Below are positions 1-7,337 of a stretch of 40,282 bases of DNA, in pieces. The stretch's first letter is position 1. Every line of letters starts with the position of its first letter. The position numbers and the translations under genes are program-made. The notes under the pieces were generated by a model. That model was not told the origin of the DNA and made no database searches. It saw only the letters and a list, made by a program, of their open reading frames with translations. The DNA is taken from the NCBI GenBank assembly GCA_964458015.1, contig CAYWGR010000027.1:1-40282 (forward strand), written 5' to 3'. Source of the DNA: CAYWGR01 sp964458015. GTDB lineage: Bacteria; Planctomycetota; Planctomycetia; Pirellulales; Thermoguttaceae.

Positions 1-448
1 GGCCGGTTTCGACAAGTTTCAGAGAGGGAGCATTGAGCCGCCGGGCCTCGGATTCCAGAATCCCTACTTCGACGGTGACGCCTGCCGCTTGAAGTTCGGC
101 GATGCCGCCGCCTTGAACCTGCGGAAAGGGATCGCGTTGGGCCACTACGACACGGCTTACGCCCGCGGCCAGTACCGCCTTGGAACAAGGCGGCGTTTTG
201 CCCTGGTGGCAGCAGGGCTCGAGAGTGACATAGAGCGTGGCTCCTTTAGCCCGGTTGCCGGCGATGCGCAATGCCTCGACTTCCGCATGGGGACCGCCAA
301 AGCGCCGATGGAACCCTTCGCCGATGATCTCGGCACCCTGGGCAATCACACAACCGACCATCGGATTCGGCTCGACAAATCCCTGCCCTCGGACCGCGAG
401 TTCCAAAGCGCGCCGCATGTGCCAGAGGTCGATGTCGTGTTGGTTCAT
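1..448 (-). CDS. ribD: RibD deaminase domain (partial, 3' end cut by window edge)
   Basis: N-terminal 149 residues of the riboflavin-biosynthesis enzyme that deaminates the diaminopyrimidine intermediate and (in its missing C-terminal half) reduces the ribosyl group. The cytidine-deaminase-like zinc site is clear: a PHAEV motif gives the His/Glu pair and 'PCCHQGKTPPC' gives the two Cys ligands. The N-terminus 'MRRALELAVRGQGFVEPNPMVGCV' region matches the family's 'M..A..LA..G.G...PNP.VG' opening in style. The frame begins at the ATG complement at 446-448 and stays open to base 2. No SD sequence precedes the start; the bases before it read CCCTCCC. A heptamer repeat array lies directly upstream. 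Whether the reductase domain follows cannot be seen here. Confidence 0.9.
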   Translation of the reverse strand, partial: MNQHDIDLWHMRRALELAVRGQGFVEPNPMVGCVIAQGAEIIGEGFHRRFGGPHAEVEALRIAGNRAKGATLYVTLEPCCHQGKTPPCSKAVLAAGVSRVVVAQRDPFPQVQGGGIAELQAAGVTVEVGILESEARRLNAPSLKLVETG

Positions 449-477
449 GGGAGGGATTAGATATTTAGGGAGTAGAT

Positions 478-503
478 ATTAGGGATTAGGGATTAGGGAT
501 TAG
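478..503. repeat. Heptamer tandem repeat (ATTAGGG)n
   Basis: Three full copies of ATTAGGG plus a partial fourth, seen directly. Degenerate copies extend upstream to about 450. The complementary unit (TAATCCC) recurs at 5219-5246 in the pheT-pheS spacer. Confidence 0.9.
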
Positions 504-584
504 AAACTTCTGTACGGCATTACCAGTCGTTTTAAACTTATTATTCCACAATAAGTCAGGGCATGGCTCCTATCTGGATATAGA

Positions 585-593
585 TGGTATAAT
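585..593 (+). promoter_or_regulatory. Extended -10 promoter candidate
   Basis: TGGTATAAT is a perfect -10 hexamer with the TGn extension. No good -35 box lies 16-18 bases upstream, as expected for extended -10 promoters. It would start transcription near base 600, about 42 bases before the small membrane-protein gene at 642. Confidence 0.5.
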
Positions 594-641
594 TTGTCGT
601 AATTATTGAAATCTAATATCTAAAATATGCCCCAAGAATAA

Positions 642-893
642 ATGATACACAACTCTCCACTAGGCGTTGTACTATTCTGGATAGGCATTATCTGGACAAC
701 TTATGCAGCGGGTTGCTACAGAACAGGTATGGCTGATCCTGTTGAAGCAAAGGCAAAAGCTGTTATGTCAACCAATTTCTCACTCGGCGTCTTAGCCACA
801 CTGATTGACATATCTATCGCTATCTTTTTCTTCGTAAACGGATTTGTAATGTACTTTTGGGCTAAATCTTACTTTCGCAATAGTCGCCAATAA
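642..893 (+). CDS. Small two-helix membrane protein, unknown function
   Basis: An 83-residue protein not recognised as a known family. It has two predicted membrane segments (about residues 7-25 and 48-72) separated by a short polar stretch, with a charged C-terminus (KSYFRNSRQ). The gene is visibly AT-richer than the flanking genes, and runs opposite to ribD and the methionine-synthesis gene on either side, which suggests an independently acquired gene. Support for its being real: a perfect extended -10 promoter at 585-593 and a hydrophobic pattern that is unlikely by chance. Against: no SD site and no recognisable homology by eye. Confidence 0.55.
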   Translation: MIHNSPLGVVLFWIGIIWTTYAAGCYRTGMADPVEAKAKAVMSTNFSLGVLATLIDISIAIFFFVNGFVMYFWAKSYFRNSRQ

Positions 894-909
894 CTGGGAG
901 ATGCATGGG

Positions 910-2733
910 TTACTCCGCCATCACGGCCAGTGCGGCGTCGATGTTGCCGAAGGGGGCGCTGACTTGAATGCCGGCGATGCGGTCACGCACGCGGGCGACG
1001 GATTCGCGGGCGATCTCGATGCCGACGGCCAGTTGGCCTTCGCGGCTTTCGACGGCGGCCATCCGCTCCATCACGCGATCGGGCACGATCACGCCGGGCA
1101 CTTCGTTCCGCATGAACGACGCATTGCGATAGCTGACCAACGGCCAGATGCCGGCAATGATCGGAATGTTGTACTTGCCGACTTCGTCGAGAACGCGCAG
1201 CAACGCATCGGGATCGAAAACTGGTTGCGTAATCGCAAATTCCGCGCCGGCCTCGACTTTTTGGCGGAAACGATCCAACTCGCGGCGCTGGTCGAGGGCC
1301 GTGGGATCGAGCCCGACGCCGATCACCGCGAATGTGGACGGATTGATCGCCTGGCCGCCAAGATCCACGCCGCCGTTCAATCGCCGCTGGACGCCGGCCA
1401 TGCCGATGGAATCGGCGTCGAACACGCCCGTGGCTTGCGGATAATCGCCCAGCTTGGGCGGATCGCCGGTAACGAATAATATGTTGCGGACCCCACAGGC
1501 CGCACAGGCCAGCAGGTCGGCTTGCATGCCGATCAAATTTCTATCGCGGCAGCAGAAATGCAGGATCGGCTCGATCTCGGCTTCGCGCAGAATCCGCTCG
1601 GCCGTGATCAAGGGTGAAAGGCGCGCGCTGGCCCGAGGGCCGTCGGGAATGTTAATCGCACATACGCCGCGTTGGTGCAGGGTTTTCGCTTTTTCGACGG
1701 TCGAACGAAGGTCGTAACCGCGCGGCGGCGTCAGTTCGACGGTGGTAATCCACTGGCCGGCGGCAAGTCGGGCCCCAAGCTGCGAACGTTCGGCCAAAGG
1801 GGCGGGCGGTTTCAGCTCGACGCCCGCTGCCGGCGCGGTTTTGGGTAGTACTTTCGCGCGATGCAGCGGTTTGATGGCCAGCGCGACCTCGCGGATATGA
1901 TCGGGCGTGGTGCCGCAGCAGCCGCCGACCGCCGAGGCGCCGAGACCCACGAACCGCTTAGCGTATTCGGCCAAGTATTCGGGCGAGCAGAGATAGATCC
2001 GCCGATTTTCAACTTCTTTCGGAATGCCCGCGTTCGGCTGCACGATCAACGGCAACGAGGTGATGCGCACCGCTTGTTCGATCGCGCCGAGAAGTCCGTC
2101 GGGGCCCGCACCGCAATTCAATCCCCAGGCGATTGGTTGCGAACAACCTTCGGGCAGCGGCGCGAGCATACGCTCGACCGATTCGCCCGAGGCGGTTTCG
2201 CCCGCGCCGGTAATCGCGAACGAAAGCACGAAAGGGGCCTGCGGCAGCCGGCTCATCGCAGCCGCGCACCGTTCGATGGTGGCGCGGTTCGGCTGCGTTT
2301 CAAACAGGATGAAATCGGCGCCGCCCTCGAACAGACATTCAGCCTGTTCGACGATCATATCGGCGGCCTGCGACTCTTGCCGCGGCGGAAGCTGCACGGG
2401 GCCGATCGAACCGGCCACGAACATCGGGCGATCGACCGCGTCGGCCACTTCGCGCGCCAAACGGGCGCCGGCCCGGACGATATCGCCAAGCTTTTCAGCC
2501 AGCGCGAACTTGGCGAGTGCGGCGCGGTTTGCGCCGAAGGTGTTGGTCGTCAGCACATCGGCCCCGGCGTCGCGATAGTCGGCATGGATCTGGCGAATCA
2601 GCTTGGGATCCGACAGGCAGAGTTCGTCGAAGCAACGATTGGTGAAAATATGGCGACGGTACAGCTCGGTGCCCATCGCACCGTCGAAGACCAGCACGCC
2701 TTGGGAGAGAGCTTCTTGGAAAGTGATAGGCAT
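910..2733 (-). CDS. Bifunctional homocysteine S-methyltransferase / 5,10-methylenetetrahydrofolate reductase
   Basis: A 607-residue fusion of the kind exemplified by Bacillus YitJ. Residues 1 to about 285 are a homocysteine S-methyltransferase barrel: 'FDGAMGTELYRR' opens it and the zinc ligands are Cys207 (LNCG) and the Cys272-Cys273 pair (GGCCGTTP). Residues from about 315 to 607 are a MetF-like flavin-dependent methylenetetrahydrofolate reductase, shown by 'TTVELTPPRG', 'NILFVTGDPPKLGDYP' and the 'FAITQPVFD' strand. The joining of both activities suggests methyl-group supply to methionine from folate. There is no cobalamin-binding domain, so this is not full MetH. The ATG is preceded by CACTCCC rather than an SD site. 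It stands alone as a transcription unit: the neighbouring gene upstream on this strand is pheT, 325 bases away across a repeat-filled spacer. Confidence 0.93.
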   Translation of the reverse strand: MPITFQEALSQGVLVFDGAMGTELYRRHIFTNRCFDELCLSDPKLIRQIHADYRDAGADVLTTNTFGANRAALAKFALAEKLGDIVRAGARLAREVADAVDRPMFVAGSIGPVQLPPRQESQAADMIVEQAECLFEGGADFILFETQPNRATIERCAAAMSRLPQAPFVLSFAITGAGETASGESVERMLAPLPEGCSQPIAWGLNCGAGPDGLLGAIEQAVRITSLPLIVQPNAGIPKEVENRRIYLCSPEYLAEYAKRFVGLGASAVGGCCGTTPDHIREVALAIKPLHRAKVLPKTAPAAGVELKPPAPLAERSQLGARLAAGQWITTVELTPPRGYDLRSTVEKAKTLHQRGVCAINIPDGPRASARLSPLITAERILREAEIEPILHFCCRDRNLIGMQADLLACAACGVRNILFVTGDPPKLGDYPQATGVFDADSIGMAGVQRRLNGGVDLGGQAINPSTFAVIGVGLDPTALDQRRELDRFRQKVEAGAEFAITQPVFDPDALLRVLDEVGKYNIPIIAGIWPLVSYRNASFMRNEVPGVIVPDRVMERMAAVESREGQLAVGIEIARESVARVRDRIAGIQVSAPFGNIDAALAVMAE

Positions 2734-2780
2734 GGGAGTGGAAAGCTAGAATGACGAATGTCGAAATATAAATGTCGAAT

Positions 2781-2797
2781 GAATGACGAATGACGAA
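2781..2797. repeat. Heptamer repeat (GAATGAC)n
   Basis: Two full copies and a partial third of GAATGAC; another diverged copy lies at about 2749-2760. Confidence 0.75.
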
Positions 2798-2898
2798 AGG
2801 ATAAATGCCGAAGATAAAAGTTGACTATCGGAATGAAAAATCGGCTTGTCGTTGAAATAATTATTTATTGCGTCCTACATTGCTAATGAACCATTACT

Positions 2899-2936
2899 CG
2901 TTCCGAAGCTCCAGCTTCGGAACGCCAAGTGGCGTT
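2899..2936. repeat. Double palindrome (CCGAAGCTCCAGCTTCGG type)
   Basis: A perfect 12-base-arm palindrome (CGTTCCGAAGCT, 2-base loop, AGCTTCGGAACG) at 2899-2924 shares its last six bases with a second stem AACGCC...GGCGTT (2921-2936). Partial relatives occur at about 32153-32172 and 33137-33162, and an 8-base-arm relative (CTCAAGCT/AGCTTGAG) at 33258-33275. It could act as a transcript-end hairpin for pheT or as a mobile REP-type element. Confidence 0.8.
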
Positions 2937-3058
2937 TACCAGCCCGGAACTTGGGAATCAGAATTGTTCATTGCATTAGACGCTTGAAATTTGACATTCA
3001 ATTTTAGCATTCAAATTCATCACGACATTTCGATTTCGATATTCGACATTTTCTCCCC

Positions 3059-5137
3059 TTAGGCTCGCAGTTCCGCCCCGTGTTTTTCGCGGCAGACGGC
3101 CACGGTGCGGTCGCGGACTTCGTCGGCCTGCTGGCTGGTCAAGGTGCCGTCGGCCGAACGCAAGGCGATCGAAAAAAGCAAGCTCTTTTTGCCGCTGCCT
3201 AATCGCTGGGCATCGCGATAGGTGTCGCAATAGTCGAGCGACTCGAAGTGGGGGCCGCCGCTGTGGCGAACCGTCGCGGCCACGTCGGCCCAGCGGACCG
3301 ATTCATCGACCACGAGGTTCAGGTCGCGCGTGACCGCGGGATACGGCGATTGCGGTGCGTAACGCGGCACCAAATCGGCGGCATCCACCAATAGTTTCAG
3401 TTTGATCTCGGCCACGACCGCATTGCCGCGCAAGTCGAACCGATGCAGCGCTTCGGGCGTGAGCCGGCCAATGTAGCCGAGCACTTCGCCGCGGAATTTC
3501 AACTGGCAGGATGCCGATGGATCGAACAGCTCGATGCAGGCATCGTCGGCTTCGAGAGGATCGCTGATTTTCAGCTCCACCGCCAACGATTCGATGATGC
3601 CCTTGATCGCGGCATAGTCGCGGCCGCTGGTGACGGCCAGCATGATTTCCTCGGAAGGCAGTTCACCGACGCGCGGCAGATAAACCTTGGCAATCTCGAA
3701 CAGCTCGATTTCCGTATTCGCAAGCGCCTCGTTGGTTCGCCGCGCAGCCAAAAGGCTCGGCATCAAACTGCGCCGCAGGTAATCGGCCCCGCGGATGACG
3801 GGCATGGAGCTGCGCAACGGTTCGGCATCCGTCCAAGGACTGAGCAGTGACGACGTTTTTTCATCGACCACGCTCAGCGTCATGGCCTCGTCGATGCCGG
3901 AAGCCGTCAGCGCGTGGCGAATCTTTTCAAACACGCGATCCTCGCACCGTTTGGCCGACGGGGCCATCGGCACGCTCACGTCTTCGGGAATCGCCTCGTA
4001 ACCGTAGATGCGAGCAACTTCCTCGATCAAATCGATCTCGCGCGTCAAATCGCGCCGCCAACTGGGGGCGATGACGGTGAGGGAAGAATTGGAAATTTGG
4101 GATTTGGGGATTTCGGGATTTTGAGATTTAAGGTCTGCCCCCTGACCCCCGACCTCTGGCCCCTCTTCGTTTCCCAACGCGAGCAAAATCTCATGCACCC
4201 GGTCGGCTGGCACGTCGATGCCGAGGATTCGCTTGAGCTGCGAGAAACGCAAGGTGATCGGCTCGCGCGGCGGCGGCGCTTGGCCGACATCGACAACGCC
4301 CGCGGCCAATTCGCCACCGGCCAATTCGAGGATCAGCTCACAGCAGCGACGGCTGGCCCAATCAAGCCCTTCGGGATCGACCATTCGCTCGAAACGATAC
4401 GACGAATCGCTATGCAAATTCAACTGCCGGGCGGTGTTGCGGATGGAAACCGGGGCGAACTCGGCTGCCTCGACCAACACGTCTCGCGTGGAGAGAGAAA
4501 TTTCAGTCTGTGCGCCACCCATCACGCCGCCAATCGCCACGGGATCGCGCGTGTCGCAAATCATGCACATCTCAGGCCCGAGGGCGTAGGTCTTGTGGTC
4601 GATGGCCTCGATGGTTTCGCCGGAACACGGACGGCGGACGACGATCTCGCCGCCTTGGAGCTTGCCGAAATCGAACGTGTGCAACGGCTGGCCGCATTCC
4701 AACATAACATAATTGCTGATATCCACCACGTTGTTGACCGACGTTTGGCCGACCGTTTCCAAGCGACGAACCATCCACTTGGGGCTGGGACCGATCTTCA
4801 CGCCGCGCACCACGCGAGCCGTATAACGCATGCAAAGCTCGGGGCATTCGATCCGCACCTTGACCAACTTGCCGACCGGAGTCTTCGGGTCTTCCTTCGG
4901 GTTGGCCGCGGGCAGCGTCAGCTTTTGACCGAACAGCACGGCGGTTTCGCGTGCAATGCCAAGATGTCCCAGGCAATCGGGCCGATTGCTGGTCACCTCC
5001 AAATCAATCGCCAAATCGCCGGCCACCTCTTCGGTAGACTCATGATTCAGACCGGCCATCATCAACCGCCGCGTCAGTTCTTCGACCGGCATATCGAGCG
5101 GCACATACTGCTTCAGCCAATTCCAGGAAATAATCAT
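3059..5137 (-). CDS. pheT: Phenylalanine--tRNA ligase beta subunit
   Basis: 692 residues; pairs with PheS to charge tRNA-Phe in the cytoplasm. It starts 'MIISWNWLKQYV' and moves directly to 'DLEVTSNRPDCLGHLGIARE', so the EMAP-II/tRNA-binding domain of the longer (about 800-residue) bacterial form is absent. The B3/B4 region contains 'NNVVDISNYVMLECGQPLHTFD' style residues, the B5 region ends in 'VIAPSWRRDLTREIDLIEEVARIYGYE', and the C-terminal anticodon-binding domain begins near 'PAVTRDLNLVVDE'. Odd: residues about 324-351 (4085-4168) are a low-complexity insert translated from heptamer-like repeats, just before the conserved PSWRRD motif. The ATG is preceded by CCCTCCC, not an SD. It follows pheS by 113 bases of tandem heptamers. 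Confidence 0.96.
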   Translation of the reverse strand: MIISWNWLKQYVPLDMPVEELTRRLMMAGLNHESTEEVAGDLAIDLEVTSNRPDCLGHLGIARETAVLFGQKLTLPAANPKEDPKTPVGKLVKVRIECPELCMRYTARVVRGVKIGPSPKWMVRRLETVGQTSVNNVVDISNYVMLECGQPLHTFDFGKLQGGEIVVRRPCSGETIEAIDHKTYALGPEMCMICDTRDPVAIGGVMGGAQTEISLSTRDVLVEAAEFAPVSIRNTARQLNLHSDSSYRFERMVDPEGLDWASRRCCELILELAGGELAAGVVDVGQAPPPREPITLRFSQLKRILGIDVPADRVHEILLALGNEEGPEVGGQGADLKSQNPEIPKSQISNSSLTVIAPSWRRDLTREIDLIEEVARIYGYEAIPEDVSVPMAPSAKRCEDRVFEKIRHALTASGIDEAMTLSVVDEKTSSLLSPWTDAEPLRSSMPVIRGADYLRRSLMPSLLAARRTNEALANTEIELFEIAKVYLPRVGELPSEEIMLAVTSGRDYAAIKGIIESLAVELKISDPLEADDACIELFDPSASCQLKFRGEVLGYIGRLTPEALHRFDLRGNAVVAEIKLKLLVDAADLVPRYAPQSPYPAVTRDLNLVVDESVRWADVAATVRHSGGPHFESLDYCDTYRDAQRLGSGKKSLLFSIALRSADGTLTSQQADEVRDRTVAVCREKHGAELRA
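4085..4168 (-). repeat. In-frame low-complexity repeat insert inside pheT
   Basis: The coding strand here reads GGTCGGGGGTCAGGGG-like words followed by AAATCCC-like words, the same kinds of text that fill the pheT-pheS spacer (5150-5246). It encodes residues about 324-351, where PheT homologues normally have only a short loop before the conserved PSWRRD. The reading frame is kept. Confidence 0.75.
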
Positions 5138-5250
5138 GGGAGGGAGTCTGAGGTCAGGGGACAGAGGTCAGGGGTCAGGGGTCAGAAAAAGTGGCTAGTG
5201 GCCAGTGGTCAGTGAATCTAATCCCTAATCCCCAATCCCTAATCCCTCTT
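5138..5250. repeat. pheS-pheT spacer made of three heptamer arrays
   Basis: Consecutive arrays: (GGGGTCA)n at about 5150-5185, (AGTGGCY)n at 5190-5214 (AGTGGCT, AGTGGCC, AGTGGTC, AGTG) and (TAATCCC)n at 5219-5246 (four copies, one reading CAATCCC). No gene. All three have a period of seven although their sequences differ. Confidence 0.9.
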
Positions 5251-6324
5251 CTAAAACTGATGTAAAAATCTTACGTCGTTCTTATAAAGCTCACGAATAT
5301 CGGTAATGTTGTGACGGCGGGCGCAGATGCGCTCGATGCCGAGGCCGAAGGCAAAGCCGGTGTACTCCTCAGGATCGTAACCGACGGCACGGAGCACGTT
5401 GGGATCGACCATGCCGGCGCCGCCCATCTCCATCCAGCCGCCTTGCCAACTCATGTCCACCTCGACGCTCGGCTCGGTGAACGGGAAGAACGAAGGGCGG
5501 AAACGGATATGCACGTCCGGGGCAAACGCGCTGCGGGCGAACAACCGAAGCGTGCTCTTCAGGTCGGCCATCGTCACATGGCGGTCGATCAACAGGCCCT
5601 CGATCTGATGGAACATCGGATAATGCGTTGCGTCGGCCGTGTCGGGCCGATATACGCGCCCACATGAAATAATGCGCACCGGCGGCGCGGTCTTTTCCAT
5701 CACGCGAATTTGAACCGTGCTCGTTTGGCTGCGGAGCAGGAGAGGGGGCGGGAGATTGGGGGCGGGGGACGAGGACTCTGGCCCCTGACTGCTGACCGCT
5801 GACCGCTGACTATTCCCAGCCACGGCCAGATAGAAATTTTCGAGCGGATCGCGGGCGGGATGCGCGGCGGGAATGTTCAGGGCGTCGAAATTGTGCCACG
5901 AGTCCTCGACCTCGGGACCATCGACCACGCTGAACCCCAGCCGGCCCATGATCTCGCGCAACTCTTCGATCGTTTGCGTCACCGGATGCGGGCGGCCCAA
6001 GCGCACGCGAACGCCGGGCACCGTGGGATCGAATTGCGTGGTGCCGGCCGCGGGGCCGGCGGTTTTGGAAAGCCGACCGGCGGCAGCCTCTTGGGCGGCT
6101 TCGATCTCCTGCTTCACTTCATTGAATCGTTTGCCGGCCGCAGGCTTGTCGGCCTTATCGACGCCGCCCAAACCTTTTTGAACGGCCTTCAACCGGCCGC
6201 TTTTCGCGCCTAGGAACTCAATCCTCGCGGCTTCGAGTGCGGCAGCGTCGGCAGCGGCAGTGAACGCGGCAACGGCATCGCTCGCCAGGGAATCCAACTC
6301 CGATAGGAATTCAGCAAGAGCCAT
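5251..6324 (-). CDS. pheS: Phenylalanine--tRNA ligase alpha subunit
   Basis: 357 residues, catalytic subunit of PheRS. The N-terminal coiled-coil arm is followed by the class II core: 'HPVTQTIEELREIMGRLGF', motif 2 'CGRVYRPDTADATHYPMFHQ', and motif 3 'GFAFGLGIERICARRH'. The start at 6324 (MALAEFLSELDSLA) is preferred over an upstream in-frame start at 6393, which would add a non-family hydrophobic tail. Odd: between 'DPLENFYLA' and 'LLLRSQTSTVQIR', where PheS normally has only a few residues, lie about 25 extra residues encoded by heptamer repeats (5743-5817). The reading frame and all catalytic motifs after it are intact, so the enzyme is probably functional. Expected to be co-transcribed with rplT upstream and pheT downstream. 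Confidence 0.96.
   Translation of the reverse strand: MALAEFLSELDSLASDAVAAFTAAADAAALEAARIEFLGAKSGRLKAVQKGLGGVDKADKPAAGKRFNEVKQEIEAAQEAAAGRLSKTAGPAAGTTQFDPTVPGVRVRLGRPHPVTQTIEELREIMGRLGFSVVDGPEVEDSWHNFDALNIPAAHPARDPLENFYLAVAGNSQRSAVSSQGPESSSPAPNLPPPLLLRSQTSTVQIRVMEKTAPPVRIISCGRVYRPDTADATHYPMFHQIEGLLIDRHVTMADLKSTLRLFARSAFAPDVHIRFRPSFFPFTEPSVEVDMSWQGGWMEMGGAGMVDPNVLRAVGYDPEEYTGFAFGLGIERICARRHNITDIRELYKNDVRFLHQF
5743..5817 (-). repeat. In-frame heptamer insert inside pheS
   Basis: Four heptamers lie at 5784-5811 on the plus strand (CCTGACT, GCTGACC, GCTGACC, GCTGACT), next to G-rich degenerate repeats at 5743-5783. They encode a Ser/Gln/Pro-rich stretch (GNSQRSAVSSQGPESS...) in an otherwise tightly conserved stretch just before motif 2. 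The total insert keeps the frame. Confidence 0.85.
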
Positions 6325-6378
6325 AAGAACGGAAAACCAAAAAAAGTGTTTAGGAAAAACCGCCCGAATAAAAGGATA

Positions 6379-6519
6379 AACCGCAGAGGACACAGAGGAC
6401 GCAGAGAGAAAAGAATCCTTGGTTAGTTGCTGGATAACGACGGAATCTCCCCGAAACAGCCAACAAGAACAGGTTCCAAAAATTCTTCTTTCTCTGCGCC
6501 CTCTGCATCCTCCGCGGTT
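6379..6519. repeat. Snap-back inverted repeat in the rplT-pheS spacer
   Basis: Two 38-base arms (6379-6416 and 6482-6519) are inverted copies with six differences, all transitions. In the minus-strand transcript, which is the pheS leader, five of the six differences become G-U pairs, so a long RNA hairpin would still form. The arms are built of AGAGGACGC-type words. It may be a pheS leader structure or a repeat element carried in the operon. Confidence 0.85.
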
Positions 6520-6553
6520 ACGATTTTATTTCGGGTTGTATTTCCGATCCGTG

Positions 6554-6910
6554 TTACTTCGCAATCGCCTTTTTGACCAAGTCGACGACGGCCTCGAATC
6601 CTTGCGGATCGTTGACGGCCATGTCGGCCAGGACGCGGCGGTCCAACTCGATATTGGCTTTGACCAGCCCGGCGATGAATTCACTGTAGCGCAAACCGAA
6701 GGCCCGGACCGCGGCATTGACGCGGATGATCCACAGGCGGCGGAAATCGCGCTTGCGGTTGCGGCGATCGCGGAAGGCGTATACGCCGGCGCGAACCAGG
6801 TTTTCCTTGACGGTCCGCAGCAGACGGCGGCGTCCGCCGACGTAGCCTTTGGCTCGTTTGAACAGACGATTTTTTGCCCGATTGCGGGCTGCACCTTTGG
6901 TCGTTCTCAT
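6554..6910 (-). CDS. rplT: 50S ribosomal protein L20
   Basis: 118 residues, the usual length. The sequence 'KRAKGYVGGRRRLLRTVKE' and 'AFRDRRNRKRDFRRLWIIR' are the classical L20 rRNA-binding signatures; the C-terminal half (LRYSEFIAGLVKANIELDRR) is the globular domain. L20 is needed early in 50S assembly, and in other bacteria represses the infC-rpmI-rplT operon by binding its mRNA. It lies 166 bases downstream of rpmI on the same strand, with pheS following after a 229-base spacer containing a long hairpin. No clear SD site is seen. Confidence 0.97.
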   Translation of the reverse strand: MRTTKGAARNRAKNRLFKRAKGYVGGRRRLLRTVKENLVRAGVYAFRDRRNRKRDFRRLWIIRVNAAVRAFGLRYSEFIAGLVKANIELDRRVLADMAVNDPQGFEAVVDLVKKAIAK

Positions 6911-7076
6911 GTGACTAACACTTTCTGGATCCGTTAGGCCTGAAACGCAGCGAAAGCGCCTTGCGGCGGAAAACCGTGCGTTGAACGGCGATCATTCACG
7001 GATCAATCGTATATGCGAGAGCCAGGCCCTTCCCACACGCGGGAAGCGTTCCGGTCGCCCGTCTCGCTGGCAAAAT

Positions 7077-7280
7077 TTAGTAGCTGTGCTTTCCGAGGAC
7101 GAGGCGAATCTTCGCCGACTCAACGGTGTCGACGACATCCGTACCGCGAAGGTTGCGCTTGCGTTTGTGGCTCATCCGCGAGGCCAAGTGGCTGGTTCCG
7201 GCGGAGCGATGCTTCACCTTTCCGTTGGCAGTAACGCGGAAGCGTTTTTTCGTCCCCTTGTGGGTTTTCATCTTCGGCAT
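7077..7280 (-). CDS. rpmI: 50S ribosomal protein L35
   Basis: 67 residues, beginning 'MPKMKTHKGTKKRFRVTANG' with the family's 'KHRSAGTSHLASRMSHKRKRNLRG' type basic core. It is a small structural protein of the large subunit. It is the first visible gene of the rpmI-rplT-pheS-pheT cluster; infC, which usually precedes it, is absent, and a perfect TATAAT lies about 50 bases upstream of its start. Confidence 0.97.
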   Translation of the reverse strand: MPKMKTHKGTKKRFRVTANGKVKHRSAGTSHLASRMSHKRKRNLRGTDVVDTVESAKIRLVLGKHSY

Positions 7281-7331
7281 AATGGCGATCCACTCTTACG
7301 ATAGTTGCAGCGGCGAGTAAATAGACCCGTT

Positions 7332-7337
7332 ATTATA
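7332..7337 (-). promoter_or_regulatory. -10 box candidate for rpmI-rplT-pheS-pheT
   Basis: Reverse strand reads TATAAT here, a perfect -10. The matching -35 (CTTCCA, complement of 7355-7360, spacer 17) has only three of six consensus bases. Transcription would start near 7325, giving a leader of about 45 bases before rpmI. Confidence 0.4.

Larger units (their letters stand above)
2734..3058. other. Repeat-filled intergenic region between pheT and the methyltransferase/reductase gene
   Basis: No credible ORF. The left end (2751-2797) holds GAATGAC-type heptamers and AATGTCGAA words; the right end (about 2985-3052) holds the reverse-oriented kin (TTCGACATT, ATTTCGAT). In the middle are two consecutive palindromes at 2899-2936. 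The whole spacer therefore looks like one loose inverted structure. Confidence 0.7.

Noticed and set aside
450..510. Telomere-like or integron-type repeats
   Set aside because: Units are seven bases in bacterial intergenic DNA with relatives of unrelated sequence; no integrase or attachment-site features.
1861..2754. 297-residue plus-strand frame opposite the methyltransferase/reductase gene
   Set aside because: Shadow frame of a gene with clear zinc and flavin-enzyme motifs.
3914..5215. 433-residue plus-strand frame opposite pheT
   Set aside because: Shadow frame; pheT has unmistakable family motifs.
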